A stretch of DNA of 64,000 nucleotides from Cytobacillus eiseniae (GCF_017874625.1 NZ_JAGIKZ010000015.1:1-64000), one strand, 5' to 3'. Numbered from the stretch's first letter, positions 52,066 to 63,291 are shown. Numbers and translations: made by a program. The notes: generated by a model from the letters alone, not told the origin.

Positions 52066-53046
52066 TCAGTTTCCCACTAATTTATCCATTACCCAGGACG
52101 TCCGAGCTCCAGTTACGCCAGTGCTCGGCGCCTGATTAAATCCGTTTGTTAAGTCAGTTACAATTCTTTCAACAAGGGGTTGATGAACATGCTCGATTGC
52201 TGGGAATTCCCACTGTTCCATTTTGCTAGCTGTCGTCAATAAAACAGGCTCACTGCCAAAAGTAGAAAAAGTTATTTTCCCCGTACTGCCAATAATCTCA
52301 TTCACATCGATAGATTCAAAGGCAGAAAAACACCAAGATCCAACCCCATGGACGCCAGAATCAAATTGATAGATCCCTGTTACAATATCCTCTGCCTGGT
52401 AGTCACCAGCTTGATTGGAAGCGAATCCTTGCACATCCTTTATAGGACCTAACAGGAAGTCTAATAGATCTATTGTATGACAGCCTAAATCAAAAAATAA
52501 GCCGCCTCCTGACAATTCAGGTGTAATTCTCCATGGTTGATTTTGTTTGTTGCTAATATCTTCAGCTGCCTTTTGATAGTAGGTAGTTGATACGAAACGA
52601 ACATCACCAATCTCATTACTTTCTAGTAACTCTTTTATTTTAATAAACTTTGGCTGTGCCCTTCGGTAATAAGCAACATATAAAGGAACTTCAGCTGCTT
52701 TGCATGCAGCAATCATGTCATTGCATTCTGCAAAAGTAAGGGCCATTGGTTTTTCTACATAAACAGGTTTTCCGGCTTTTGCTGCTTTTATTGCATATTC
52801 CTTATGTGAACTAGGCGGTGTGGCAATATAGATCGCATCCACTTCCGGATCATTGATAAGTGCATCTGCATCATCATACCATTTCCGCACCATATGTCTT
52901 CTTGCATAATCTTTTGCTAGCTCACCGGTTCTCCGCATAACAGCAACTAACTCCGAGTTTTTTACCTTTTGAAATGCTGGTCCACTTTTCACTTCTGTTA
53001 CATCACCACACCCAATCATTCCCCAACGGACTTTCGCAAGTGCCAT
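52066..53046 (-). CDS. Gfo/Idh/MocA family NAD(P)-dependent sugar oxidoreductase
   Basis: 326 residues. N-terminal Rossmann domain begins WGMIGCGDVTEVKSG; then the family hallmarks YIATPPSSHKEYAIKAAKAG, KPVYVEKPMALTFAEC (with catalytic EKP Lys) and GGLFFDLGCHTIDLLDFLLG (HxxD-type catalytic His). Last gene of the beta-glucoside operon. It probably oxidises or epimerises a sugar or sugar derivative released by the glucosidase; the exact reaction is not deducible. Start ATG after AAAGGAGGATTGG. Confidence 0.88.
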   Translation of the reverse strand: MALAKVRWGMIGCGDVTEVKSGPAFQKVKNSELVAVMRRTGELAKDYARRHMVRKWYDDADALINDPEVDAIYIATPPSSHKEYAIKAAKAGKPVYVEKPMALTFAECNDMIAACKAAEVPLYVAYYRRAQPKFIKIKELLESNEIGDVRFVSTTYYQKAAEDISNKQNQPWRITPELSGGGLFFDLGCHTIDLLDFLLGPIKDVQGFASNQAGDYQAEDIVTGIYQFDSGVHGVGSWCFSAFESIDVNEIIGSTGKITFSTFGSEPVLLTTASKMEQWEFPAIEHVHQPLVERIVTDLTNGFNQAPSTGVTGARTSWVMDKLVGN

Positions 53047-53096
53047 GCCAATCCTCCTTTCCTGATCAAAACGCTACGTCACTAGTATGTTCTTAG

Positions 53097-54551
<1,455 letters not shown>

Positions 54552-54584
54552 TTATTTATTAATAGTGGCCTCCCATTGATTTTA

Positions 54585-54834
54585 CTCCATCGCCTAGGGG
54601 CTCGAGGTCTTAAGCCATTCCACCAAAAAGGTGAAAGAACTACCTTTATGCCGGCCTGTCTTAAGCTTGTCGCCCCTGGGCAAGCCGATTCCGCTTTTCA
54701 TTAGGCTAGCTCCATCGGCTAGGGGCTCGAGGTCTTAAGCCATTCCGCCATAAAGGTGAAAGAACTACCTTTATGCCGGCCTGTCTTAAGCTTGTCGCCC
54801 CTGGGCAAGCCGATTCCGCTTTTCATTGGCAGAT
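54585..54834. repeat. Tandem duplication of a 125-bp repeat overlapping the end of the ROK gene
   Basis: Copy 1 is at 54585-54709 and copy 2 at 54710-54834. Shared blocks are CTCCATCG, TAGGGGCTCGAGGTCTTAAG, AGAACTACCTTTATGCCGGC, CTGTCTTAAGCTTGTCGCCC and GCAAGCCGATTCCGCTTTTC, with only a few differences. Internal inverted segments (AAAGGTGAAAG / CTACCTTT and GGGGCGAC / TCGAGCCCC) allow hairpins. Copy 2 supplies the last ~15 codons and stop of the minus-strand ROK gene. Confidence 0.9.
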
Positions 54835-55724
54835 TGTCTTTGTATGAAGTGATGTAAGGCGCCAATTAGATTGGAGTCATTGCCGAATTGACATCTTTCT
54901 ACGTTAATCATTAAATTTTTTCGATTATGCTGTATTTGATCAAGCATTTCATTTATCTGTTCAACAAAGCCTTCACGGCTGCTAATGGCACCGCCAATCA
55001 GAATCTTTTCTGGATCAATCATAAACTGCAAGTTATAAATCCCAACGGCTAATCGTTTCATGAAATGGTCGATTTCTTCTTTTGCTTCTTTATCTCCCTT
55101 TTCAGCCAGTTCGAACACCTTTTTGCCATTTAGATGATCGGGATCGATTCCTTTTCGCACAGCTACTTTGTTAATTAATCCCCCAACTGCTGCTAACGAA
55201 CTCCAAGTTTCTCCTCCAGGCCTATCTAAATAATCCTCCATGATCATATAGCCAAATTCCCCACAAAATTGATTTCTTCCATGACGAATTGTTTTATTTA
55301 GAACGACTGCACCGCCAATGCCGGTGCCAATCACAAGGCATAGATAATCCATTACATCCTTTGCAGCACCAATCCATCCTTCAGCTAATGCCGCACAATT
55401 CGCATCATTTTCCATTTCAACTGTTAGATGTGTTCTTTGTTGAAGAAGTTCTTTCATATTTGGTCCATGGATATAAGGAATAGCACTTATTCCTGCAATG
55501 GACCCTGTTTCAATATTTACGGCACCTGGCATACTTATCGCAAGCCCTTTTAATTCTTGCATGTTTTGACATTCATTTATAATGAAATCCACTTGCTCCA
55601 AAAACAACTCAAGACTCTCTTTCGGAGTAGGAACAGAAGATTTTTCAATAAACTCCCCCGATTCATCCATAAGGGCATATTTAATAGAGGAACCTCCAAC
55701 GTCTAGAACCGCATAGTAATTCAC
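54786..55724 (-). CDS. ROK family sugar kinase
   Basis: About 312 residues. Phosphate-binding LDVGGSSIKYALMD at the N-terminus, ENDANCAALAEGW (catalytic Asp) near 100 and LVIGTGIGGAVVLN near 130. The usual zinc-binding CxCGxxGCxE motif is not present: the region reads GRNQFCGEFGYMIMED then LDRPGGETWSSLAA. It would phosphorylate glucose or a related sugar in the beta-glucoside operon. GTG start at 55724 follows AGGAGG; the reading from 55742 starts inside that site. The C-terminus (NEKRNRLAQGRQA) is encoded by a dispersed repeat and is probably not native. Confidence 0.85.
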   Translation of the reverse strand: MNYYAVLDVGGSSIKYALMDESGEFIEKSSVPTPKESLELFLEQVDFIINECQNMQELKGLAISMPGAVNIETGSIAGISAIPYIHGPNMKELLQQRTHLTVEMENDANCAALAEGWIGAAKDVMDYLCLVIGTGIGGAVVLNKTIRHGRNQFCGEFGYMIMEDYLDRPGGETWSSLAAVGGLINKVAVRKGIDPDHLNGKKVFELAEKGDKEAKEEIDHFMKRLAVGIYNLQFMIDPEKILIGGAISSREGFVEQINEMLDQIQHNRKNLMINVERCQFGNDSNLIGALHHFIQRQSANEKRNRLAQGRQA

Positions 55725-55806
55725 CAAACAACCTCCTATCAACCCTATTAAAGTGGAATTCTATCAACGGGGGGTTATCTGCCCACTAAGAACGGGATAG
55801 AAATCT

Positions 55807-56823
55807 TTACTGCTTTGTTCCGCATGACTCACGGATAATTAACTCGGAGTCAATGAAAACTGGCTTTAATTGCGACTCTCCATTTATTAAGTCATTCAGC
55901 ATATAAGCTGATAATTTTCCAAATTTCTCTTTATCTTGTTTAACTGTAGTAAGCTTTGGGTCACTATAGCGGCAGGCAACAATATCGTCACATCCGATTA
56001 TTCGAATATCGCGAGGAACATGTAGTCCCTCCTCCTTCAGCGCTCTTAATGCACCAAGAGCCATTAAGTCCGATATCGCAAAAATAACTTCAGGAAGCTC
56101 CTTGCATTCTAAGATTCTTTTCATTGCCTCATATCCGCTTTTCTCATGAAAATCACCATGCTGAATCCACTCTTCACGAACATCTAAACCAAATTGATTC
56201 ATCGCCTCAAAGAACCCTAAATTCCTTAAATTAGATATGGTTGAATCCCATTTCCCCCCAATATAACCGATTTTCTTGAGAGAATTCAGGTACAAATACT
56301 CAACGACTTTTCTTGATAAATCAATATTATCCGTCATGATATAACTGGATTTCGGACCTTTTAACTCAATATCAATTCCGATACAAGGGAAACCATCCTT
56401 TGCTAAATCAAAGACAGCCTCTTCAACCTCCTCCCCAGCAATGACTAAACAGCCATCTAAATGGAAGTGTTTGCACCGTGCTAAATAGCTCCCATTGTCT
56501 GATTGAAAAAGTTCATTGGAAAACATCAAAATATCATAACCAAGTAAACCAATATTTTTCTTAAATGATGAAATAACCTCATTGAAATATGGATGTGTCA
56601 TATCGACATTAATTTTTCCGGCATAAATAAGACCGATAAGATTTGATTTCTTCGTTGCCAAAGTTCTGGCAGAAAAGTTAGGCTCATAACCCATTTTTGT
56701 AATGACATCCATTACCTGTTTCTTTGTATTCTCACTAACTCCTGCATAATTATTAATTACTTTTGAAACAGTGCCTTGGGAAACGCCAGCCATTTGAGCT
56801 ATATCTTTAATTGTTAAATTCAT
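55807..56823 (-). CDS. LacI family transcriptional regulator of the beta-glucoside operon
   Basis: 338 residues. LacI-type HTH at the N-terminus (LTIKDIAQMAGVSQGTVSKV) with hinge helix (ARTLATKKSNLIGLIY), then a periplasmic-binding-like effector domain ending in TTVKQDKEKFGKLSAYML. It lies within the operon between the ABC permease and kinase genes. Three GAAACCGNTTTC operators around the operon promoter at 60434-60550 are probable targets (inference). It likely senses a glucoside or its breakdown product. Confidence 0.9.
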   Translation of the reverse strand: MNLTIKDIAQMAGVSQGTVSKVINNYAGVSENTKKQVMDVITKMGYEPNFSARTLATKKSNLIGLIYAGKINVDMTHPYFNEVISSFKKNIGLLGYDILMFSNELFQSDNGSYLARCKHFHLDGCLVIAGEEVEEAVFDLAKDGFPCIGIDIELKGPKSSYIMTDNIDLSRKVVEYLYLNSLKKIGYIGGKWDSTISNLRNLGFFEAMNQFGLDVREEWIQHGDFHEKSGYEAMKRILECKELPEVIFAISDLMALGALRALKEEGLHVPRDIRIIGCDDIVACRYSDPKLTTVKQDKEKFGKLSAYMLNDLINGESQLKPVFIDSELIIRESCGTKQ

Positions 56824-56916
56824 CTCTAATCCCTTCTATTTCTCTCAAAATAATTGATAATCATTGCTAGATTCATAAGAGCTTCATTCGATCACAAAGA
56901 CCGTTCGTATTCATGC

Positions 56917-57759
56917 TTATTTCACAGATCCTTCCGTAATACTTGAAATAAATAAACGGTTAAATAATAAGAAAATAACTAGAAGCGGGATCGTTGCCCA
57001 GAATACTCCTGATAAGATCATCCCGAAATCAACATTCTGTGTATTGCTTAATTGAGCTAGTGCGACTTGAATCGTATATTGCTCTGGGTCCCTTAAGACG
57101 GTAAACTGCCAGAGGAATTCTCCCCATGCTGCAGAAAAGACAATGATTCCTAGTGTTGCGAAGGCAGGAAGGATAATCGGAAGCACAATACTCCGGTAAA
57201 TTTTAAAATTGGAGCATCCATCTAATTTTGCCGCTTCGATTAATTCATCTGGTACAGATTCACTAATATATTGCCTCATTAGAAAAATACCGAGTGGATT
57301 TAGGAAGAACAATATCATCACACCTGGCAATGTATCGAGTAATCCAGCCTTAGAAATCAAAAAATACTGCGGGATTAATCCTAGCTGCGGCGGAATGATC
57401 ATCGTCAAAAGGATGGCCATGAAGAGAATATTTTTCCCTCGAAATTTAAATTTCGCAAAAGCAAATCCAGCTAATGAGCTAATAAATAGAACGACAATGG
57501 TTACAATGGAACAGACGACGAAGGAGTTCCACATTGCTTGAAAGAAATCAATTTTGTCTATTACCTTCATAAAGTTATCGACTAATAAGCGCCCTGGTGT
57601 AACCGTCGGTGGGATGGAATTATAGGCAGAGCTAGGATTTGTTGCCATGACAAACATCCAATAAAACGGGAACAAAGAAAATAAAGACACAATGGACAAA
57701 AGCACATAAATGAGGATTTTACTAACAGGGGTGCTTTTTCGTTTTTCTAATGGGCTCAT
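56917..57759 (-). CDS. Sugar ABC importer, permease (MalG type)
   Basis: 280 residues, six helices; family CUT1 second permease. Coupling loop ELIEAAKLDGCSNFKIYRSIVLPIILP is the EAA motif. It overlaps the first permease gene by 4 bp. Pairs with the MalF-type subunit to import an oligosaccharide or beta-glucoside bound by the lipoprotein. No ATPase gene in the operon; a shared MsmX-type ATPase elsewhere is usual in Bacillus. Confidence 0.9.
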   Translation of the reverse strand: MSPLEKRKSTPVSKILIYVLLSIVSLFSLFPFYWMFVMATNPSSAYNSIPPTVTPGRLLVDNFMKVIDKIDFFQAMWNSFVVCSIVTIVVLFISSLAGFAFAKFKFRGKNILFMAILLTMIIPPQLGLIPQYFLISKAGLLDTLPGVMILFFLNPLGIFLMRQYISESVPDELIEAAKLDGCSNFKIYRSIVLPIILPAFATLGIIVFSAAWGEFLWQFTVLRDPEQYTIQVALAQLSNTQNVDFGMILSGVFWATIPLLVIFLLFNRLFISSITEGSVK

Positions 57760-58754
57760 GCGTTTTCACCCCTTTTCTTCCTACCTTTCCCTGCTATTAA
57801 GGATGTGTTAATTACTGCAAATATGGTGATCATTACTAAAAGAATGATGGCCGTCGCAGATGCCGTACCAAAGGATTGTAATTTAAAGGCATCACGATAC
57901 AAATACATCACGATTGTCATTGCCTCATCTCTCGTAAATGCACTATTTCCTAAAAAGACAGTTGGTTCAGAGAATAGCTGTAAAGCCCCAACGGTCGAAG
58001 TAAATACCGTTAAGATAATAAATGGTTTCAGCATTGGCATCGTAATATAGATGAGCTGCTGAAATTTATTTGCTCCGTCAATCATCGCTGCTTCATACAA
58101 ATCATTTGGAATGCTTTGAATGCCTGCAAGGTAAATAATCGTGTTATAGCCTACCCATCTCCAAAATACCATAATTGAAATCGCAATTTTCGTCCCCCAT
58201 TCAGAACTGCTCCAGTTCACTGGATCAACCCCCGCCAAGCTTAACAAATAATTGACTAAGGAAGATTCGTGATCGCTAAACAATACGCTGAAAATAAGGG
58301 CTACAGCAACCATAGAAGTAATATACGGCATAAAAATGGTTACTCTGAAAAAATGCTTAAATTTTAAAAAGGCTAGATTGAGCAAAAAGGCAAAAATGAT
58401 GCCAAATACTAATTGTGGAGCAGTCCCCATAATTCCTATAACAATTGTATTATAAACCGATTTCCAAAAGAGCGGATCTGTTAACACAATTTCGAAATTC
58501 GAGAGGCCTACAAACGTCATTGGGCTTAACCCATTCCATTTTTGAAATCCTAAATAAATGCTAAAAAGGGCAGGGTATAAACCAACAAGAGAAAAGATAA
58601 TAAAAAAGGGAGCGATATATAAATAGCCCGAAATCATGTCCTTTTTCTCTTCAGATCTGTACCGCTTCTTACTTAGTTTTTGTTTCTTTGTTGCTTGATA
58701 GGCACTCACCTCTCCATTCTTCTCCACCTTTTCTCTACTGCTTTCAGGCTGCAT
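57756..58754 (-). CDS. Sugar ABC importer, permease (MalF type)
   Basis: 332 residues with six helices and a charged ~45-residue cytoplasmic N-terminus (SSREKVEKNGEVSAY). EAA loop: LYEAAMIDGANKFQQLIYITMP. CUT1 family. ATG at 58754 follows AAAGAGGTGTG. The upstream 236 bp separating it from the binding-protein gene contains a repeat-like inverted structure. Confidence 0.9.
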   Translation of the reverse strand: MQPESSREKVEKNGEVSAYQATKKQKLSKKRYRSEEKKDMISGYLYIAPFFIIFSLVGLYPALFSIYLGFQKWNGLSPMTFVGLSNFEIVLTDPLFWKSVYNTIVIGIMGTAPQLVFGIIFAFLLNLAFLKFKHFFRVTIFMPYITSMVAVALIFSVLFSDHESSLVNYLLSLAGVDPVNWSSSEWGTKIAISIMVFWRWVGYNTIIYLAGIQSIPNDLYEAAMIDGANKFQQLIYITMPMLKPFIILTVFTSTVGALQLFSEPTVFLGNSAFTRDEAMTIVMYLYRDAFKLQSFGTASATAIILLVMITIFAVINTSLIAGKGRKKRGENA

Positions 58755-58827
58755 TTTTCACACCTCTTTTCTAATCAATAGGTAGAAGTGAAGCTCCTTG
58801 GCCCCACATCTACCTCTAATAGATGAT

Positions 58828-58975
58828 GTTCAAAAAGTCTGGGAAAAAAGTTGCCTTAATTTCTGTGTCCATTTGCTTATCCACTCCTCACGTACCGAAG
58901 ACGTACGCTCCAGTGCTATAAGCTGCACTTCCTTGAAATTACCGGCTCTTTTTGTTCACATGTTTGAACACACAC
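58828..58975. repeat. Probable interspersed repeat between binding-protein and permease genes
   Basis: Non-coding stretch bounded by GATGTTCAAAAAGTCTGGG and CTTTTTGTTCACATGTTTGAAC, whose ends are partly inverted (TTCAAAAAG / CTTTTTG). The interior has CGTACCGAAGACGTACG. It resembles an interspersed element I recall from other Bacillus genomes. Only one copy is in this window, so the call is tentative. Confidence 0.4.
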
Positions 58976-58990
58976 TAACAGACTACTAAT

Positions 58991-60289
58991 CTATCTCTTT
59001 AATAAATCCTTCGAGCGCTTAATCGCATCTTCCCACTCTTTGTTTGGATCTGCTCCTTTAGATTGGACATTTTTCAAGGCATTCAATACTTCCTGATAAA
59101 CTGGGAAGTATTTTTCCCCTTTATAAACAGCACCATTGATATCTTGAGCTGCTTTTGCAAAAACAGGTGCTGTCGCTTGCCCGCCAAAGAACTCATCTTC
59201 ATTACTCTTAAATTCATCCATCTCATAAACAGAAGGGGCAGACGGGAATAGTCCCTTTGATTGGAATGATTTTATTTGATTATCAGGTGAAACTAACCAT
59301 TGAACGAACTCATATGCTTCCTTCGCATTTTTTGTTTCCTTTGGAATAGCAATAAATGAGCCGCCCCAGTTTGCAGCAAATTCTGATGGCAATGTTGCTA
59401 CTCTCCATTTACCGATTGCTTCTGTGGCATTGCCTTCCATCCAACCTTTTAACCAGCCTGCGCCTAACTCAGCAGCAAATTCTCCTTTATTTACTGCGTT
59501 TGCCCATTCTGGTGACCACATTTCAAATTTCCCTACAATGCCTAAATCATTTAATTTAACGGCATAGTCAAAAGCTTCTTTAACAGCATTTCCACTTTCT
59601 TCTAGCAATAATTCCCCTTCAGGATTAAGGAATGTTTCTTGTGCAGCATCTAAATAGGCTCTAAATGCCATTTCAATACTATCAATAAAAACTTTGCCCG
59701 TTTGTTCTTTTACCTTTAACCCAGCTTCTTCAAATGCCTCTGGTGTACTAATTAATTTCGCTACTTCATCCGGATCCGTCGGTAGACCTGCCTCTTCAAA
59801 TACATCCACGCGGTAGTATAAAGCTTTTGGCCCAATATCCGTCGGCAAGCCAATTAAGAAATCGCCACTATTGTTTTCTCCCGTATTCCATTTCCAATCC
59901 AAGTATTGATCTTTTATATCCTTCGCTCCAAGGTCATATAAGTTTTCAAAACGATCTTGTGCCGTTTTAAAACGGTCTAACTGATCAATCTCTAACATGG
60001 AAATATCCGGGGCACCGCTTCCAGCTGATAATGCCGTAAATAAAGCATCATGATGCTCTGCTGTTTCAGCCGCTCGTACTTTAATTTTTACATTCGGGTT
60101 TTCCTCCTCATAGGCTTTAGCTAAATCTTCATAGCCAGTCGCACCGAACGTCCAAAAGTCTAAAGTTACTTGTTTATCTCCTTTTTCTACATCATCTGAA
60201 GACGACTTTTCATTATCATTACAGGCTGCTAATGTAAATGCTAGGGCTGTCGATAATCCTAATGCGACCAGTTTTTTTAAGCTTCTCAC
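58991..60289 (-). CDS. Sugar ABC importer, substrate-binding lipoprotein
   Basis: 432-residue family 1 solute-binding lipoprotein; lipobox LAAC with Cys23 after a signal peptide. The body shows LDFWTFGATGYEDLAKAYEE and VNKGEFAAELGAGWLKGW typical of CUT1 sugar-binding proteins. GTG start at 60289 behind GGGGGAATGG. First gene of the beta-glucoside operon, preceded by the promoter with three LacI-type operators. The ligand is probably a beta-glucoside or cello-oligosaccharide, given the co-transcribed GH1 enzyme. Confidence 0.9.
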   Translation of the reverse strand: MRSLKKLVALGLSTALAFTLAACNDNEKSSSDDVEKGDKQVTLDFWTFGATGYEDLAKAYEEENPNVKIKVRAAETAEHHDALFTALSAGSGAPDISMLEIDQLDRFKTAQDRFENLYDLGAKDIKDQYLDWKWNTGENNSGDFLIGLPTDIGPKALYYRVDVFEEAGLPTDPDEVAKLISTPEAFEEAGLKVKEQTGKVFIDSIEMAFRAYLDAAQETFLNPEGELLLEESGNAVKEAFDYAVKLNDLGIVGKFEMWSPEWANAVNKGEFAAELGAGWLKGWMEGNATEAIGKWRVATLPSEFAANWGGSFIAIPKETKNAKEAYEFVQWLVSPDNQIKSFQSKGLFPSAPSVYEMDEFKSNEDEFFGGQATAPVFAKAAQDINGAVYKGEKYFPVYQEVLNALKNVQSKGADPNKEWEDAIKRSKDLLKR

Positions 60290-60433
60290 TTTCCATTCCC
60301 CCTACTATTTTTTAGCAAATAATTGTTTACACTTTGAATGTTCCACTGGAATATTCATTCTCCTTTATAAGTATGATTTCCCTCCTTTTTTTGAAGTTTG
60401 ATGCTAAAAACTACATTATTGCAAGATAACTTA

Positions 60434-60550
60434 GAAACCGATTTCTAAATTTCAAAGGAGATTTCGCTTTTTCTATGGAGGAAACCGCTTTCAATTCGGA
60501 TTATAAACCTAATTTTCAGAAAAATCAATGACTTTATCGAAACCGGTTTC
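60434..60550 (-). promoter_or_regulatory. Promoter of the beta-glucoside operon with three LacI-type operators
   Basis: Minus strand TTGATT (60528-60523), 17-bp spacer, TATAAT (60505-60500). Three 12-bp palindromic sites share GAAACCGNTTTC: 60539-60550 (GAAACCGGTTTC, perfect), 60481-60492 (GAAACCGCTTTC) and 60434-60445 (GAAACCGATTTC). They lie upstream of -35, just after the start, and about 55 bp further down. The LacI-family product encoded in the operon is the likely ligand; the sites also resemble CcpA cre sequences, so catabolite control could overlap. Confidence 0.75.
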
Positions 60551-60655
60551 CATTTTTTTTAATAAACTCTATTAGTAAATCAAATAATCGTGGCACAACA
60601 TTTATTGCGAACTACTACTTTTTACTCTTATTTGTTTGAACTCCATCCGAACAAA

Positions 60656-60703
60656 AAAAATTGCCTCAAAAAGATGAATACATTTTGAGGCAATCTTTTT
60701 TCT
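60656..60703 (-). terminator. Rho-independent terminator of katE
   Basis: Minus strand GATTGCCTCAAAATG / TTTTTGAGGCAATTT arms with a short loop and TTTTTT following, 20 bp past the katE stop; T-runs on both sides. Confidence 0.85.
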
Positions 60704-60722
60704 ATATATGGTCATTAGAGGA

Positions 60723-62786
60723 CTAGATTATCACTCGACTCCAAAACCGATGAGAGGCAACGCCTTGTACAAATTGATTCACAAAATCAGGATTCTCTTC
60801 TGGACCAAGAAAGACACCAAGACTTCCCCCAAGTTTTTCCTTTTCAATCCATTGCTTGCCCTCATTTGTTCCAATGATTGGTTTATAATGCATAAATGCT
60901 TCCTTTACAAACTGACAGGCTTCCATTTGAAAAACGGGTGTCGCATTTTTCCCCCCATCAACATATACCGCATCAAAAACAACAGATGAATCCGTAATAA
61001 ACGAATGTTTCGCTTCCAATTGGTTGTTGCTAGAACTGTTAATGATTCCTTGCCTATCGCTTACAATAGCAGGCATCGCCCCCTCCGCTTGCAAGGCAGC
61101 AATGATTTCTGTAACTTGTTGAAAATCAAATCCATCTGCAATTAGTATGGCCACTTTCCTTGTATATGCCTTTTTCGGTGTGTTTTCCTGACTAAGAGCC
61201 GGGGATGATTTCGTCACTGTTGAACTCCCCGTTGAAGGCGGGGTACATCCAATATTGATTGCGAACGCTTTCGCCAGCTCTAAGTTGACGTTAGCGAACA
61301 TATCAACTACTCTTTGCTTTACTTCTTTTGTTTTCACCTTGCCTACCTCAAAGGAAAAGGCATTAATAATATGCTGCCTCTCAGGCTCGCTCATACTATT
61401 CCAGAAGAGAGTAGCTTGTGAGAAATGATCCTTAAAGCTATCGCTCCGCGCACGAATCTTATGTCCCTCGACTTTTTCTTGATAGTGAGCATATCCCCCC
61501 TCCTTCTCACTAACAGGATAAGGAGAATTATTCGCTAACGCGTTTCGATGATGAGCTACCCGCCCTACATTAATTGTTTGACGACCATAGCCATCACGCT
61601 GGTTATTGTGGAACGGGCATACAGAACGGTTAATCGGCAGTTCATGGAAGTTCGGTCCGCCAAGACGAATTAACTGAGTGTCTAAGTATGAAAATAGGCG
61701 CCCTTGCAAAAGTGGATCATTTGAAAAGTCGATTCCCGGTACGACGTTCCCCGGGTGAAAAGCCACCTGCTCGGTCTCCGCAAAAAAGTTGTCAACATTG
61801 CGATTCAAAGTCATTTTTCCGATTAGACGAACGGGCACATCTTCTTCGGGCCAGAGCTTTGTTGCATCTAAAATGTCGAAATCAAAGGCAAACTCATCCT
61901 TCTCCTCAATGATCTGCACCCCAAGTTCAAATTCGGGATAATTGCCCATTTCGATATTCTCCCATAAATCACGTCGGTTAAAATCGGGGTCTTTCCCACC
62001 AATTTTCTCGGCTTCATCCAATACAAGAGAGTGCGTGCCTAATACTGGTTTCCAGTGGAATTTAACAAAATGTCCCTTTCCTTCTTCATTCACGAAGCGA
62101 AAGGTATTCACTCCAAAGCCTTCCATCATTCGAAAGCTTCTTGGGAGTGCACGGTCACTCATTGTCCACATCACCATATGAGCGCTCTCCTGATTTTGGC
62201 TAATCCAATCCCAAAATGTATCATGGGATGCTGTTGCTTGAGGGATCTCATTATGTGGCTCCGGCTTATTGGCGTGTACAAAGTCTGGGAATTTTATCGC
62301 ATCCTGCATAAAAAATACTGGCATATTATTGCAGACTAGATCATAGATTCCTTCTTCTGTATAGAATTTCGTTGCAAACCCGCGAACGTCTCGAGCTGTT
62401 TCCTTTGAACCTCGAGAACCAATAACAGTTGAAAAACGAACAAAGAGAGGGGTTTTTACATTTGGGTCTTGTAGAAATTTTGCCTTTGTATAGGGCTTCA
62501 TTGATTCATAGACCTCAAAGTACCCATGCGCACCAAACCCACGTGCATGGACGACACGTTCAGGAATCCGTTCATGATCAAAGTGCGTTACCTTTTCCCG
62601 AAAATGGAAATCCTCCATTAACGTCGGACCACGCTCGCCTGCCTTTAATGAAAACTCATCCTCAGAAATTTTGAGTCCTTGATTTGTCGTCATCACCTTG
62701 TCTTCATTATCTCTACTCCGAAACGCTTCCAATTGCTCATTTTTACTATTTTCATTTACACTCTTCTTTTCATCGTTCATGTCCAT
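60723..62786 (-). CDS. katE: Large-subunit catalase (HPII/KatE type)
   Basis: 687-residue haem catalase (H2O2 to water and O2). The catalytic His in [16 protein letters not shown], the Asn in [11 protein letters not shown] and the haem-ligand Tyr in [18 protein letters not shown] are present. After about residue 530 a C-terminal DJ-1/PfpI-like flavodoxin domain follows ([18 protein letters not shown], then [15 protein letters not shown]), so this is the large-subunit class. Length matches B. subtilis KatE. Start ATG at 62786 behind AGGAGGATG. Monocistronic. Likely a stress or stationary-phase catalase (by analogy). Confidence 0.95.
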   Translation of the reverse strand: MDMNDEKKSVNENSKNEQLEAFRSRDNEDKVMTTNQGLKISEDEFSLKAGERGPTLMEDFHFREKVTHFDHERIPERVVHARGFGAHGYFEVYESMKPYTKAKFLQDPNVKTPLFVRFSTVIGSRGSKETARDVRGFATKFYTEEGIYDLVCNNMPVFFMQDAIKFPDFVHANKPEPHNEIPQATASHDTFWDWISQNQESAHMVMWTMSDRALPRSFRMMEGFGVNTFRFVNEEGKGHFVKFHWKPVLGTHSLVLDEAEKIGGKDPDFNRRDLWENIEMGNYPEFELGVQIIEEKDEFAFDFDILDATKLWPEEDVPVRLIGKMTLNRNVDNFFAETEQVAFHPGNVVPGIDFSNDPLLQGRLFSYLDTQLIRLGGPNFHELPINRSVCPFHNNQRDGYGRQTINVGRVAHHRNALANNSPYPVSEKEGGYAHYQEKVEGHKIRARSDSFKDHFSQATLFWNSMSEPERQHIINAFSFEVGKVKTKEVKQRVVDMFANVNLELAKAFAINIGCTPPSTGSSTVTKSSPALSQENTPKKAYTRKVAILIADGFDFQQVTEIIAALQAEGAMPAIVSDRQGIINSSSNNQLEAKHSFITDSSVVFDAVYVDGGKNATPVFQMEACQFVKEAFMHYKPIIGTNEGKQWIEKEKLGGSLGVFLGPEENPDFVNQFVQGVASHRFWSRVII

Positions 62787-62994
62787 TACATCCTCCTGAT
62801 CATGGCTAATTATTCCACTGATTATTATTCGAAATTTACATATAAAATATGTACTATTTTTATTAGGCAGGAATAAGATCTAGTTAAATCGGAATAGAAC
62901 CGTTTTCTTCACATTTATCTTTACTATATAAATGAAGATGTATTTAAACTACTATGATTGATTTCAACCCATTCAAATTTAAGTTTTAAATCAT

Positions 62995-63037
62995 AAAAAA
63001 AGTAGTGGAGCATTTATATTAGAGCTCCTCTACTTTT
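62995..63037 (-). terminator. Isolated terminator-like hairpin in the katE-pbuE gap
   Basis: Minus strand AAAAGTAGAGGAGC / GCTCCACTACTTTT stem with an AT-rich loop followed by TTTTTTTAT. No minus-strand gene is evident between here and the riboswitch at 63186, so it may end a small antisense transcript. The rest of the 536-bp gap between katE and pbuE shows only the purine riboswitch. Confidence 0.5.
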
Positions 63038-63185
63038 CAAGTTGCCTTATCAGTAATTACTTTAATAGAGATATTAATTTACATATTTTCAATTGAAAGA
63101 AGCACATTTGTAAAAATTAGCACTTGATTAATTAGATGGTAGCTAGTAAACTATTCAAAGTATTGTATTACAATAAATGAATATA

Positions 63186-63291
63186 CCTGTATAACCTCGA
63201 GAATATGGCTTGAGGGTCTCTACCAGGAACCTTAAAATCCTGATTACAGAAAATGAATGAATCGTTCATTTTTTGTAATCAGGATTTTTTT
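63186..63291 (+). promoter_or_regulatory. pbuE: Purine riboswitch, adenine type, with terminator
   Basis: Aptamer 63186-63250: P1 CTGTA/TACAG, then the conserved core TATAACC, ATATGGCTTGAGGGTCTCTACC and AACCTTAAAATCC. The ligand-specifying position in the junction (GATTA, T at 63244) is T, as in adenine riboswitches, rather than C as in guanine ones. The 3' half of the aptamer also forms a terminator stem, AAAATCCTGATTACA / TGTAATCAGGATTTT (63234-63288) plus T-run, so adenine should prevent termination and switch pbuE on. Confidence 0.9.

Noticed and set aside
60434-60550. Pure CcpA cre sites
   Set aside because: The three sites share a core with each other more than with the cre consensus, and a LacI-family regulator is encoded in the operon; overlap with CcpA remains possible.
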